This document shows positions 20,921-29,091 of a DNA stretch of 64,000 bases, piece by piece. Each line of letters begins with the position of its first letter. Positions within the stretch are counted from its first letter, which is position 1. The notes beneath the pieces were generated by a model, which was not told where the DNA came from, did not search any database, and was given only the letters and a program-made list of their open reading frames with translations. The DNA comes from Zestomonas insulae (GTDB lineage: Bacteria; Pseudomonadota; Gammaproteobacteria; Pseudomonadales; Pseudomonadaceae). Where the stretch lies: assembly GCF_016901015.1 (NCBI RefSeq), contig NZ_JAFEUP010000006.1, forward strand, positions 1 through 64,000, in the 5' to 3' direction. Both the position numbers and the translations under genes were made by a program.

Positions 20921-21523
20921 ATGCAATTGAATGTTAATGGCGCACAAGCGATCGAGGTTTCTGAGCAAACCTTCGGTGGTGAGTTCAACGAAACTCTGGT
21001 GCATCAGGCTGTCGTGGCCTACATGGCTGCTGGCCGTCAAGGCAGCAAGCAGCAAAAAACTCGTTCTGATGTCTCCGGTGGCGGTAAGCGTCCGTGGCGT
21101 CAGAAGGGTACTGGCCGTGCTCGTGCTGGTACCACTCGTGGTCCGATCTGGCGTGGCGGTGGCGTGACCTTCGCTGCTCGTCCGCAGGATCACTCGCAGA
21201 AGCTCAACAAGAAGATGTACCGCGCCGCAATGCGCTCCATCCTCGCCGAGCTGGTGCGTAGCGATCGTCTGATCGTGGTATCGGATTTCGCCGTCGACAC
21301 GCCGAAGACCAAGGTTCTGCTGAACAAGCTGAACGGCCTGGGTCTGACTGACGTGCTGATCGTTGCTGATTCGGTCGACGAGAATCTGTATCTGGCGGCT
21401 CGCAACCTGCCGCACGTTGATGTGCGTGATGTTCAAGGTTCCGATCCGGTCAGCCTGATCGCTTTCGACAAGGTGTTGATCACCGTGTCGGCAGTGAAAA
21501 AGTTCGAGGAGCTGCTGGGATGA
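20921..21523 (+). CDS. rplD: 50S ribosomal protein L4
   Basis: L4 lines the exit tunnel and in enterobacteria represses the S10 operon. The 200 residues contain the extended tunnel loop GGGKRPWRQKGTGRAR followed by GPIWRGGGVTF. The gene overlaps rplW by four bases (ATGA), giving coupled translation. Confidence 0.97.
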   Translation: MQLNVNGAQAIEVSEQTFGGEFNETLVHQAVVAYMAAGRQGSKQQKTRSDVSGGGKRPWRQKGTGRARAGTTRGPIWRGGGVTFAARPQDHSQKLNKKMYRAAMRSILAELVRSDRLIVVSDFAVDTPKTKVLLNKLNGLGLTDVLIVADSVDENLYLAARNLPHVDVRDVQGSDPVSLIAFDKVLITVSAVKKFEELLG

Positions 21524-21819
21524 ACCAGGAACGCGTATTCAAAGTGCTGCTTGGCCCGCACGTCTCCGAGAAGGCCACTGTTCTGGCTGACAAGCAAGGC
21601 CAGTTCGTTTTCAAGGTTGCAACTGACGCAACCAAGCTGGAAATCAAGAAGGCCGTCGAAAGCCTGTTCAGCGTGAAAGTGGAGCGCGTGACGACTCAGA
21701 ACGTTCTGGGTAAGAGCAAGCGTACCGCTCGCGGTCTGGGCAAGCGCAACGACTGGAAGAAGGCGATCATCTCCCTTCAGCCGGGCCAAGATCTCGATTT
21801 CACCAGCAGTGCTGAGTAA
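21520..21819 (+). CDS. rplW: 50S ribosomal protein L23
   Basis: L23 sits at the tunnel exit and is the docking point for trigger factor and SRP. The 99 residues begin MNQERVFKVLLGPHVSEKAT; VSEKA with its glutamate is the trigger-factor contact. It overlaps the end of rplD by four bases and precedes rplB by 14. Confidence 0.97.
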   Translation: MNQERVFKVLLGPHVSEKATVLADKQGQFVFKVATDATKLEIKKAVESLFSVKVERVTTQNVLGKSKRTARGLGKRNDWKKAIISLQPGQDLDFTSSAE

Positions 21820-21833
21820 GGAAGGGGTGCATC

Positions 21834-22655
21834 ATGGCAATTGTTAAATGCAAACCGACTTCCGCTGGCCGCCGTTTCGTGGTCAAAGTGGTCAATTCGG
21901 AGCTGCACAAAGGCGCTCCTTATGCTCCGCTGCTGGAGAAGAAGTCGAAGTCTGGCGGTCGTAACAACAACGGCCGCATCACCACTCGCCACATTGGCGG
22001 TGGTCACAAGCAGCACTATCGTCTGGTCGATTTTCGTCGCAACAAGGATGGCATCCCGGCCACCGTTGAGCGCATCGAATACGATCCGAACCGTACTGCG
22101 CACATCGCTCTGCTGAAGTACGCCGACGGCGAGCGTCGCTACATCATCGCTCCGAAAGGCGTGAGCGCTGGCGATCAGCTGATCTCCGGCTCCATGGCGC
22201 CGATCAAGCCGGGTAACACCCTGCAGCTGCGCAACATTCCGGTGGGTTCGACCGTTCACGGTATCGAGCTGAAACCGGGTAAAGGTGCACAGATCGCTCG
22301 TTCCGCTGGTGCTTCGGCTCAGCTGGTTGCGCGAGAAGGTGCCTATGTGACCCTGCGTCTGCGCTCCGGCGAGATGCGCAAAGTACTGGCTGAGTGCCGT
22401 GCGACCCTGGGCGAAGTCTCGAACTCCGAGCACAGCCTGCGCTCGCTGGGTAAAGCCGGTGCTACGCGCTGGCGTGGCGTTCGCCCGACTGTTCGTGGTG
22501 TGGCCATGAACCCGGTCGATCACCCGCATGGTGGTGGTGAAGGTCGTACCTCTGGTGGTCGTCATCCGGTGTCGCCGTGGGGCTTCCCGACTAAGGGCGC
22601 GAAGACTCGTGGTAACAAGCGCACCGATAACATGATCGTCCGTCGTCGCAAGTAA
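21834..22655 (+). CDS. rplB: 50S ribosomal protein L2
   Basis: L2 is essential for subunit association and peptidyl transfer. The 273 residues have the conserved C-terminal loop MNPVDHPHGGGEGR, whose histidine is needed for activity, and the end TKGAKTRGNKRTDNMIV. Length equals the E. coli protein. Fourth gene of the S10 operon. Confidence 0.98.
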   Translation: MAIVKCKPTSAGRRFVVKVVNSELHKGAPYAPLLEKKSKSGGRNNNGRITTRHIGGGHKQHYRLVDFRRNKDGIPATVERIEYDPNRTAHIALLKYADGERRYIIAPKGVSAGDQLISGSMAPIKPGNTLQLRNIPVGSTVHGIELKPGKGAQIARSAGASAQLVAREGAYVTLRLRSGEMRKVLAECRATLGEVSNSEHSLRSLGKAGATRWRGVRPTVRGVAMNPVDHPHGGGEGRTSGGRHPVSPWGFPTKGAKTRGNKRTDNMIVRRRK

Positions 22656-22671
22656 ATAGAGGGATACGACA

Positions 22672-22947
22672 GTGCCACGTTCTCTGAAAAAAGGTCCTTT
22701 TATCGATCTTCACCTGTTGAAGAAGGTCGAAGTGGCGGCGGAAAAGAACGATCGCAAACCGGTTAAAACCTGGTCGCGTCGCTCGATGATCCTGCCGCAG
22801 ATGGTCGGTCTGACCATCGCTGTGCATAACGGTCGTCAACATGTCCCGGTCCTCGTGAGCGAAGACATGGTCGGCCACAAACTCGGCGAGTTCGCTGCTA
22901 CCCGCACTTATCGTGGGCACGCGGCTGACAAGAAAGCCAAGCGTTAA
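22672..22947 (+). CDS. rpsS: 30S ribosomal protein S19
   Basis: S19 is a head protein that forms the intersubunit bridge with L5. The 91 residues start at GTG 22672 (MPRSLKKGPFIDLHLLKKV). The motif WSRRSMILPQMVGLTIAVHNG is split around the conserved RRSMI. It precedes rplV by 13 bases. Confidence 0.97.
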   Translation: MPRSLKKGPFIDLHLLKKVEVAAEKNDRKPVKTWSRRSMILPQMVGLTIAVHNGRQHVPVLVSEDMVGHKLGEFAATRTYRGHAADKKAKR

Positions 22948-22960
22948 GGGGTAAGGAACG

Positions 22961-23293
22961 ATGGAAGTAGCCGCTAAGTTGTCGGGCGCTCGCATCTCCG
23001 CCCAGAAAGCCCGCTTGGTCGCCGACCAGATCCGCGGGAAGAAGGTGGGCGAAGCGCTCAACCTGCTGGCTTTCAGTAGCAAGAAAGCCGCCGAGATCAT
23101 GAAGAAAGTGCTGGAGTCGGCCGTTGCCAACGCCGAGCACAACGAGGGCGCGGACGTGGACGACCTGAAGGTCTCCACCGTTTTCGTCAACGAAGGGCGT
23201 TCGCTTAAGCGCATCATGCCGCGTGCCAAAGGCCGCGCTGATCGCATCGTCAAGCGGTCTTGCCATATCACTGTCAAGGTTGCGGACAAGTAA
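22961..23293 (+). CDS. rplV: 50S ribosomal protein L22
   Basis: L22 reaches into the exit tunnel next to L4. The 110 residues begin [23 protein letters not shown] and end with the beta-hairpin [20 protein letters not shown], whose tip is the macrolide-associated site. rpsC starts 13 bases downstream. Confidence 0.97.
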
Positions 23294-23306
23294 CGGAGTC
23301 GATGAG

Positions 23307-23993
23307 ATGGGTCAGAAAGTACATCCCGTAGGCATCCGCCTGGGAATCGTCAAGGATCATACCTCCGTCTGGTACGCAGACGGCCGGACTTACGCGGACT
23401 ACCTGTTCGCGGATCTGAAAGTCCGTGAGTATCTCCAAGACAAACTAAAAAGCGCGTCCGTAAGCCGCATCGATATCCATCGCCCGGCTCAAACCGCACG
23501 CATCACCATCCACACCGCTCGTCCCGGCATCGTGATCGGCAAGAAAGGTGAAGATGTTGAGAAGCTGCGTCAGGACCTGACCAAGCAAATGGGTGTGCCG
23601 GTGCACATCAATATCGAAGAGATCCGCAAGCCGGAGCTCGACGGTATGCTGGTTGCGCAGAGCGTAGCTCAGCAGCTGGAGCGTCGTGTGATGTTCCGTC
23701 GCGCCATGAAGCGCGCTGTACAGAACGCCATGCGCATTGGTGCCAAGGGCATCAAAATCCAAGTGAGTGGTCGTTTGGGCGGTGCTGAAATCGCGCGTAC
23801 CGAGTGGTACCGCGAAGGTCGTGTGCCTCTGCACACCCTGCGTGCCGATATCGACTATGCCACCTACGAAGCGCACACCACTTACGGTGTGATCGGTGTC
23901 AAGGTTTGGATCTTCAAAGGCGAAGTGATTGGTGGTCGCCAAGAAGAGCTGAAGCCTATGGCTCCTGCGCCTCGCAAAAAAGCTGCTAAGTAA
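23307..23993 (+). CDS. rpsC: 30S ribosomal protein S3
   Basis: S3 forms the mRNA entry pore and has helicase activity with S4. The start is the ATG at 23307 (MGQKVHPVGIRLGIVKDH), giving 228 residues; the longer open frame runs back into rplV. The KH domain signature is GIVIGKKGEDVEKLR, and the C-terminal part contains SGRLGGAEIARTEWY. Confidence 0.97.
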   Translation: MGQKVHPVGIRLGIVKDHTSVWYADGRTYADYLFADLKVREYLQDKLKSASVSRIDIHRPAQTARITIHTARPGIVIGKKGEDVEKLRQDLTKQMGVPVHINIEEIRKPELDGMLVAQSVAQQLERRVMFRRAMKRAVQNAMRIGAKGIKIQVSGRLGGAEIARTEWYREGRVPLHTLRADIDYATYEAHTTYGVIGVKVWIFKGEVIGGRQEELKPMAPAPRKKAAK

Positions 23994-24005
23994 GGGGTAC
24001 GCCAA

Positions 24006-24419
24006 ATGCTGCAACCTAAGCGTACAAAATTCCGCAAGCAGATGACCGGCCACAACCGTGGTCTGGCTCATCGCGGTAGCAAAGTCAGCTTCGGCGAGTT
24101 CGCGCTGAAGTCTGTTGCTCGCGGTCGCCTCACCGCTCGTCAAATCGAGTCCGCGCGTCGTGCGCTGACCCGTCACGTCAAGCGTGGTGGCAAGATCTGG
24201 ATCCGTGTGTTCCCGGACAAGCCGGTTACCAAGAAGCCCCTGGAAGTGCGGATGGGTAAAGGGAAGGGTAGCGTTGAATACTGGGTAGCCCAGATTCAGC
24301 CGGGCAAGGTCCTCTACGAAATCGAAGGCGTTTCCGAGGAATTGGCCCGTGAGGCTTTCGCCCTGGCTGCTGCAAAGCTGCCGTTGGCTACCTCCTTCGT
24401 TAAGCGGACGGTGATGTAA
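24006..24419 (+). CDS. rplP: 50S ribosomal protein L16
   Basis: L16 helps position tRNA in the A site. The 137 residues begin MLQPKRTKFRKQMTGHNRGLAHRG and contain the conserved GKGKGSVEYWVAQIQPGKVLYE stretch, here with the hydroxylatable arginine region preserved. It shares a base with the rpmC start (TAATG), so translation is coupled. Confidence 0.97.
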   Translation: MLQPKRTKFRKQMTGHNRGLAHRGSKVSFGEFALKSVARGRLTARQIESARRALTRHVKRGGKIWIRVFPDKPVTKKPLEVRMGKGKGSVEYWVAQIQPGKVLYEIEGVSEELAREAFALAAAKLPLATSFVKRTVM

Positions 24420-24610
24420 TGAAAGCGAATGAACTTCGTGAAAAATCCGCTCAGCAACTGAACGAGCAATTGCTTGGTCTGCTGCGCGACCAGTTCAATC
24501 TGCGTATGCAGAAAGCGACTGGCCAGTTGGGGCAGTCGCACCTGCTCTCGCAAGTCAAGCGCGATATCGCTCGTGTGAAGACTGTGCTCACTCAGCAGGC
24601 AGGTAAGTAA
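24419..24610 (+). CDS. rpmC: 50S ribosomal protein L29
   Basis: L29 is a small two-helix protein at the tunnel exit. The 63 residues begin MKANELREKSAQQLNEQL and include FNLRMQKATGQL and IARVKTVL, the family pattern. It lies between rplP (overlapping) and rpsQ (two bases on). Confidence 0.97.
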   Translation: MKANELREKSAQQLNEQLLGLLRDQFNLRMQKATGQLGQSHLLSQVKRDIARVKTVLTQQAGK

Positions 24611-24612
24611 TC

Positions 24613-24879
24613 ATGGCTGAAGCTCAGAAAACCGTCCGCACGCTGACCGGCCGCGTAGTCAGCGACAAAATGGACAAGACCATCACCGTTCTGGTCGAGC
24701 GTCGCGTAAAGCACCCGATCTACGGTAAGTACGTCAAGCGTTCGACCAAGCTGCACGCTCACGACGAAACCAACCAGTGCCGCATCGGCGACACCGTCTC
24801 GATTCGCGAGACGCGTCCGCTGGCCAAGACCAAATCTTGGGCGCTGGTTGAGATCGTCGAACGCGCAGTCGAAGTCTAA
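24613..24879 (+). CDS. rpsQ: 30S ribosomal protein S17
   Basis: S17 is a primary 16S rRNA-binding OB-fold protein. The 88 residues contain GRVVSDKMDKTITVLVERRVKHP and the C-terminal motif IRETRPLAKTKSW. Last gene of the classic S10 operon; rplN follows after 23 bases. Confidence 0.97.
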   Translation: MAEAQKTVRTLTGRVVSDKMDKTITVLVERRVKHPIYGKYVKRSTKLHAHDETNQCRIGDTVSIRETRPLAKTKSWALVEIVERAVEV

Positions 24880-24902
24880 GAGCTAGGGGTCGGAGAAATT
24901 TT

Positions 24903-25271
24903 ATGATTCAGACTCAATCCATGCTCGATGTGGCTGATAACAGTGGCGCGCGTCGTGTTATGTGCATCAAGGTGCTCGGCGGTTCGCACCGCCGTTACGC
25001 CGGCATTGGTGACATCATCAAGGTGACCGTGAAGGAAGCAATTCCGCGCGGCAAAGTGAAGAAGGGTCAGGTGATGACCGCTGTCGTGGTCCGCACCCGT
25101 CACGGTGTGCGTCGCCCGGATGGCTCGATCATTCGCTTCGACGGTAACGCTGCTGTTCTGCTGAACAACAAGCAAGAGCCGATCGGCACCCGTATTTTTG
25201 GGCCGGTGACTCGCGAGCTTCGTTCTGAGAAGTTCATGAAGATCGTCTCGCTCGCCCCTGAAGTTCTGTAA
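24903..25271 (+). CDS. rplN: 50S ribosomal protein L14
   Basis: L14 forms intersubunit bridge B8. The 122 residues begin MIQTQSMLDVADNSGARRVMCIKVLGG and contain the family signature RGKVKKGQVMTAVVVRT. First gene of the spc group. No separate promoter is evident in the 23-base gap, so it is probably read through from S10. Confidence 0.97.
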   Translation: MIQTQSMLDVADNSGARRVMCIKVLGGSHRRYAGIGDIIKVTVKEAIPRGKVKKGQVMTAVVVRTRHGVRRPDGSIIRFDGNAAVLLNNKQEPIGTRIFGPVTRELRSEKFMKIVSLAPEVL

Positions 25272-25282
25272 GGAGATCCGAC

Positions 25283-25597
25283 ATGCAAAAGATTCGTCGT
25301 GACGACGAGATCATCGTGATCGCCGGCAAGGACAAGGGTAAGCGCGGTAAGGTGCTGAAGGTGCTCGCTGACGACCGTCTGGTCGTTGGCGGGATCAACC
25401 TGGTCAAGCGTCATACCAAGCCGAACCCGATGTCGGGCGTTCAGGGCGGTATCGTCGAAAAAGAAGCGCCTCTGCACGCTTCCAACGTCGCCATCTTCAA
25501 TGCTGAAACCAACAAAGCTGATCGCGTTGGCTTCAAAGTAGAAGAAGGCAAGAAAATTCGTGTCTTCAAGTCGAACCAAAAGCCGGTCGACGCTTGA
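25283..25597 (+). CDS. rplX: 50S ribosomal protein L24
   Basis: L24 initiates 50S assembly. The 104 residues carry an N-terminal KOW motif (DDEIIVIAGKDKGKRGKVLKV) and the conserved KPNPMSGVQGG segment. A GGAGAT site precedes the ATG. Follows rplN by 11 bases. Confidence 0.97.
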   Translation: MQKIRRDDEIIVIAGKDKGKRGKVLKVLADDRLVVGGINLVKRHTKPNPMSGVQGGIVEKEAPLHASNVAIFNAETNKADRVGFKVEEGKKIRVFKSNQKPVDA

Positions 25598-25616
25598 GCA
25601 CTGCTAGGTAGATACC

Positions 25617-26156
25617 ATGGCACGACTAAAAGAGATTTACCGGAAAGACATCGCGCCCAAGCTGAAGGAACAACTGCAGCTGGCGAACGTGATGGAAGTT
25701 CCGCGCATCACCAAAATCACCCTCAACATGGGCCTGGGCGAAGCTATCGGTGACAAGAAAGTCATCGAGAATGCTGTCGCTGACCTGGAAAAAATCACCG
25801 GTCAAAAGCCGATCGTGACCTACGCCCGCAAGTCGATTGCAGGCTTCAAGGTTCGTGAAGGTTGGCCGATCGGCGTCAAGGTGACGCTGCGCCGTGATCG
25901 TATGTACGAATTTCTGGATCGCCTGATCTCCATCTCCCTGCCGCGCGTGCGTGACTTCCGCGGCCTGAATGCCAAGTCCTTCGACGGTCGCGGCAACTAC
26001 AGCATGGGCGTGAAAGAGCAGATCATTTTCCCGGAAATCGATTACGACAAGATCGATGCGCTGCGTGGTCTCGATATCACCCTGACCACTACTGCCCGTA
26101 CGGATGATGAAGGTCGCGCCCTGCTGCGTGCTTTCAGCTTCCCGTTCCGCAACTGA
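25617..26156 (+). CDS. rplE: 50S ribosomal protein L5
   Basis: L5 binds 5S rRNA and contacts S19 across the subunit interface. The 179 residues contain NMGLGEAIGDKKVIENA, RKSIAGFKVREGWPIG and the end DDEGRALLRAFSFPF. rpsN follows after 13 bases. Confidence 0.97.
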   Translation: MARLKEIYRKDIAPKLKEQLQLANVMEVPRITKITLNMGLGEAIGDKKVIENAVADLEKITGQKPIVTYARKSIAGFKVREGWPIGVKVTLRRDRMYEFLDRLISISLPRVRDFRGLNAKSFDGRGNYSMGVKEQIIFPEIDYDKIDALRGLDITLTTTARTDDEGRALLRAFSFPFRN

Positions 26157-26169
26157 TCGGAGTAGGAAC

Positions 26170-26475
26170 ATGGCTAAACAGAGCATGAAGAACCGCGAGC
26201 TGAAGCGTCAGCAGACGGTTGCCAAGTTCGCTAAGAAGCGTGCCGAGCTGAAAGCTACCATCGTCAACCCGAACTCCACTCCGGAAGCTCGTTGGGAAGC
26301 CCAGGTAGCCCTGCAGAAGCAGCCGCGTGACGCCAGCGCCAGTCGCCTGCGTAACCGCTGCCGTCTGACCGGTCGTCCGCATGGCGTGTACCGCAAGTTC
26401 GGCCTTGGCCGTAACAAGCTGCGGGAAGCGGCAATGCGTGGTGACGTGCCGGGTCTGGTGAAAGCCAGCTGGTAA
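26170..26475 (+). CDS. rpsN: 30S ribosomal protein S14, zinc-free long form
   Basis: S14 is a late-assembling 30S head protein. The start is the ATG at 26170 (MAKQSMKNRELKRQQTV), giving 101 residues. The long form with CRLTGRPHGVYRKFGLGRNKLREAA lacks the CXXC pair of the zinc form. A 189-base gap follows, unusual inside the spc cluster. Confidence 0.96.
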   Translation: MAKQSMKNRELKRQQTVAKFAKKRAELKATIVNPNSTPEARWEAQVALQKQPRDASASRLRNRCRLTGRPHGVYRKFGLGRNKLREAAMRGDVPGLVKASW

Positions 26476-26513
26476 CATCGCTGGGAGTGCCGTCTGGCAC
26501 TTTCCACGCTGTT

Positions 26514-26550
26514 AATGAATCCAGCCCCTCTTGGGGCTTGATTCATTTTT
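26514..26550 (+). terminator. Terminator between rpsN and rpsH
   Basis: AATGAATC and AGCCCC pair with GGGGCT and GATTCATT around a TCTT loop, with one C/T mismatch. TTT follows at 26548-26550. Its 3' arm contains the -35 box of the next promoter. Confidence 0.7.
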
Positions 26551-26566
26551 GAACGGTCTCTAGAAT
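26538..26566 (+). promoter_or_regulatory. Internal spc promoter for rpsH-rplF-rplR-rpsE-rpmD-rplO-secY-rpmJ
   Basis: TTGATT, 17 bases, TAGAAT (26561-26566), then GACCGGCTCGCCCG. The -35 box overlaps the 3' arm of the preceding terminator. The leader of about 90 bases contains a further hairpin (CCAGGC with GCCTGG, enclosed by CGCCC and GGGCG) of unknown role. Confidence 0.7.
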
Positions 26567-26664
26567 GACCGGCTCGCCCGAGCCAGGCCTCTTTTTTGCC
26601 TGGGGTTTTGGGCGGTATTAGTAGTCGCAAGACTAGTCCTTTTTGTATCAGGAGCATCTAGCCC

Positions 26665-27057
26665 ATGAGTATGCAGGACCCGTTAGCGGACATGCTAACT
26701 CGTATCCGTAATGCCCAGATGGCTGAAAAGTCTGTCGTAAGCATGCCGTCTTCCAAGCTGAAGGTGGCCGTGGCCAACGTTCTGAAGAGCGAAGGCTATA
26801 TCAGCGGATACCAAATCAGCAGCGACGCCAAGCCGCTGCTGTCCATTGAGCTGAAGTACTTCGAAGGCCGTCCAGTCATTGAAGAGCTGAAGCGTGTAAG
26901 CCGTCCTGGCCTGCGCCAGTACAAGTCCGTAGACCAGCTGCCGAAAGTGCGCGGCGGCCTGGGCGTCTCGATTGTCTCCACCAACAAGGGTGTGATGACT
27001 GATCGGGCTGCTCGCGCTGCTGGCGTTGGCGGCGAAGTGCTCTGCACTGTGTTCTAA
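26665..27057 (+). CDS. rpsH: 30S ribosomal protein S8
   Basis: S8 binds the central domain of 16S rRNA and represses the spc operon in E. coli. The 130 residues begin MSMQDPLADMLTRIRNAQMA and end STNKGVMTDRAARAAGVGGEV. It is the first gene after the rpsN-rpsH gap, with site AGGAG 11 bases upstream. Confidence 0.97.
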   Translation: MSMQDPLADMLTRIRNAQMAEKSVVSMPSSKLKVAVANVLKSEGYISGYQISSDAKPLLSIELKYFEGRPVIEELKRVSRPGLRQYKSVDQLPKVRGGLGVSIVSTNKGVMTDRAARAAGVGGEVLCTVF

Positions 27058-27069
27058 GGGGGGATAAGC

Positions 27070-27603
27070 ATGTCTCGCGTTGCTAAGAACCCCGTCAAGC
27101 TGCCCGCTGGCGTTGAGGTCAAGATTGCTGGTCAGCAGCTTTCGGTTAAGGGTGCCAAGGGCGCTCTTGAGCTGAATGTACACCCGTCCGTTGAAGTCCA
27201 GCAGGAAGCAGGTGAACTGCGTTTTGCTGCGCGCAATGGCGATCAACAGAACCGCGCCATGGCCGGCACTACTCGTGCACTGGTCAACAACATGGTCATC
27301 GGTGTAAGCCAGGGCTTCGAGCGCAAGCTCCAGCTGGTCGGCGTTGGCTACAAGGCTCAGGCCAAGGGTCAAGTGCTGTCGCTGGCTCTCGGCTTCTCCC
27401 ACCCGGTGGACTATGAGCTGCCGCAGGGCGTTTCCGCTGAAACCCCCAGCCAGACCGACATCCTGATCAAGGGTATCGACAAGCAGCTGGTTGGTCAGGT
27501 GGCTGCTGAGATCCGCGACTTCCGTCCGCCAGAGCCTTACAAAGGCAAGGGCGTGCGTTATTCCGATGAAGTCGTTCATCGTAAAGAAGCTAAGAAGAAG
27601 TAG
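27070..27603 (+). CDS. rplF: 50S ribosomal protein L6
   Basis: L6 lies near the sarcin-ricin loop. The 177 residues begin MSRVAKNPVKLPAGVEVKI and end with the signature RPPEPYKGKGVRYSDE. Two repeats of the L6 fold fit the length. Twelve bases after rpsH and ten before rplR. Confidence 0.97.
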   Translation: MSRVAKNPVKLPAGVEVKIAGQQLSVKGAKGALELNVHPSVEVQQEAGELRFAARNGDQQNRAMAGTTRALVNNMVIGVSQGFERKLQLVGVGYKAQAKGQVLSLALGFSHPVDYELPQGVSAETPSQTDILIKGIDKQLVGQVAAEIRDFRPPEPYKGKGVRYSDEVVHRKEAKKK

Positions 27604-27613
27604 GGCATAGCAA

Positions 27614-27964
27614 ATGAGCGTAAAGAAAGAAACTCGTCTGCGTCGCGCTCGCAAGGCACGCCTGAAAATGCGCGAGCTGGAATCCGTACGCCTCTGCGTG
27701 TACCGCTCTTCCCAGCACATCTACGCCCAGGTCATTTCGGCCGACGGCGGCAAGGTCCTGGCCAGCGCCTCGACCTTGGACAATGCACTGCGTGACGGCG
27801 CCACCGGCAACGTTGACGCGGCCAAGAAAGTTGGCCAGCTGGTCGCTGAGCGCGCGAAAGCCGCTGGCGTAACCAAGGTGGCTTTCGATCGTTCGGGCTT
27901 CAAGTATCACGGTCGCGTCAAGGCGCTGGCTGATGCTGCTCGTGAAGGCGGACTGGAGTTCTAA
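27614..27964 (+). CDS. rplR: 50S ribosomal protein L18
   Basis: L18 binds 5S rRNA with L5 and L25. The 116 residues are basic at the N-terminus (KKETRLRRARKARLKMRE), followed by VYRSSQHIYAQVI and the end FDRSGFKYHGRVKALADAAREGG. rpsE follows after three bases. Confidence 0.97.
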   Translation: MSVKKETRLRRARKARLKMRELESVRLCVYRSSQHIYAQVISADGGKVLASASTLDNALRDGATGNVDAAKKVGQLVAERAKAAGVTKVAFDRSGFKYHGRVKALADAAREGGLEF

Positions 27965-27967
27965 GTT

Positions 27968-28468
27968 ATGGCAAATAACGACCAAAAACGCGACGAAGGC
28001 TACATCGAGAAGCTGGTCCAGGTTAACCGCGTTGCCAAGACCGTCAAAGGCGGTCGCATCTTCACCTTCACTGCGTTGACCGTGGTGGGTGATGGCAAGG
28101 GCCGTGTTGGCTTTGGCCGTGGCAAGTCCCGCGAAGTGCCGGCAGCCATCCAGAAAGCGATGGAAGCTGCGCGTCGCAACATGATCCAGGTTGATCTGAA
28201 AGGCACCACTCTGCAGTACGCCATGAAGTCCGCCCACGGCGCTTCGAAGGTCTACATGCAGCCTGCATCCGACGGTACCGGCATCATCGCTGGTGGCGCG
28301 ATGCGTGCGGTGCTGGAAGTCGCTGGCGTACAGAACGTGCTGGCTAAGTGCTACGGCTCGACCAATCCGGTCAACGTGGTTCATGCGACCTTCAAAGCTC
28401 TGAAGGGCATGCAGTCCCCGGATTCCGTGGCTGCTAAGCGTGGTAAGAGCGTCGAGGAGATTCTCTAA
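27968..28468 (+). CDS. rpsE: 30S ribosomal protein S5
   Basis: S5 lies at the mRNA entry site and affects accuracy. The 166 residues contain the dsRNA-binding-like segment GGRIFTFTALTVVGDGKG with GFGRGKSREVPAAIQKA and GGAMRAVLEVAGVQN. rpmD starts two bases past its stop. Confidence 0.97.
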   Translation: MANNDQKRDEGYIEKLVQVNRVAKTVKGGRIFTFTALTVVGDGKGRVGFGRGKSREVPAAIQKAMEAARRNMIQVDLKGTTLQYAMKSAHGASKVYMQPASDGTGIIAGGAMRAVLEVAGVQNVLAKCYGSTNPVNVVHATFKALKGMQSPDSVAAKRGKSVEEIL

Positions 28469-28470
28469 CC

Positions 28471-28653
28471 ATGGCTAACGCAACTGTTAAGGTCACGCTG
28501 ATCAAGAGCGTGAGCGGCCGCCTGGCTAATCACAAGGCTTGCGTCAAAGGTCTCGGCCTGCGTCGTATCGGTCACACCGTAGAGGTTCTGGATACTCCGG
28601 AAAACCGCGGCATGATCAACAAGGCCTATTACCTTCTGCGTGTGGAGGGTTAA
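28471..28653 (+). CDS. rpmD: 50S ribosomal protein L30
   Basis: L30 is a small peripheral protein of the 50S subunit. The 60 residues contain VTLIKSVSGR, KGLGLRRIGHTVEVLDTPENRG split by the conserved RRIG, and the end YYLLRVEG. It sits between rpsE and rplO with gaps of two and three bases. Confidence 0.96.
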   Translation: MANATVKVTLIKSVSGRLANHKACVKGLGLRRIGHTVEVLDTPENRGMINKAYYLLRVEG

Positions 28654-28656
28654 GAC

Positions 28657-29091
28657 ATGCAATTGAACGATCTGCGTTCCGCTCCGGGTGCCCGTCGCGA
28701 GAAGCAACGTGTCGGTCGCGGCATTGGTAGTGGCCTGGGTAAAACCGGTGGCCGTGGCCACAAAGGTCAGACCTCGCGTTCCGGTGGCACCATTGCTCCG
28801 GGCTTCGAGGGTGGTCAACAGCCGCTGCATCGTCGTCTGCCGAAATTTGGCTTCGTCTCGCTGAAGGCTATGGATCGCGCGGAAGTTCGTACTTCCGAGC
28901 TGGCCAAGGTCGAAGGTGATGTGGTCACCGTGCAGGCCCTCAAGGATGCCAACGTGATCAACCGCAACGTGCAGCGCGTGAAAATCGTGTTGTCCGGTGA
29001 TGTTGCTCGCGCGGTGACCCTGAAAGGCATCGCCGCCACCAAGGGTGCGCGTGCGGCCATCGAAGCAGCTGGCGGTAAGTTCGAGGACTAA
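28657..29091 (+). CDS. rplO: 50S ribosomal protein L15
   Basis: L15 is a late assembly protein of the 50S subunit. The 144 residues begin MQLNDLRSAPGARREKQRVGRGIG and continue with the extended glycine/arginine tail typical of the family (GLGKTGGRGHKGQTSRSGG). Its stop codon abuts the secY start. Confidence 0.97.
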   Translation: MQLNDLRSAPGARREKQRVGRGIGSGLGKTGGRGHKGQTSRSGGTIAPGFEGGQQPLHRRLPKFGFVSLKAMDRAEVRTSELAKVEGDVVTVQALKDANVINRNVQRVKIVLSGDVARAVTLKGIAATKGARAAIEAAGGKFED

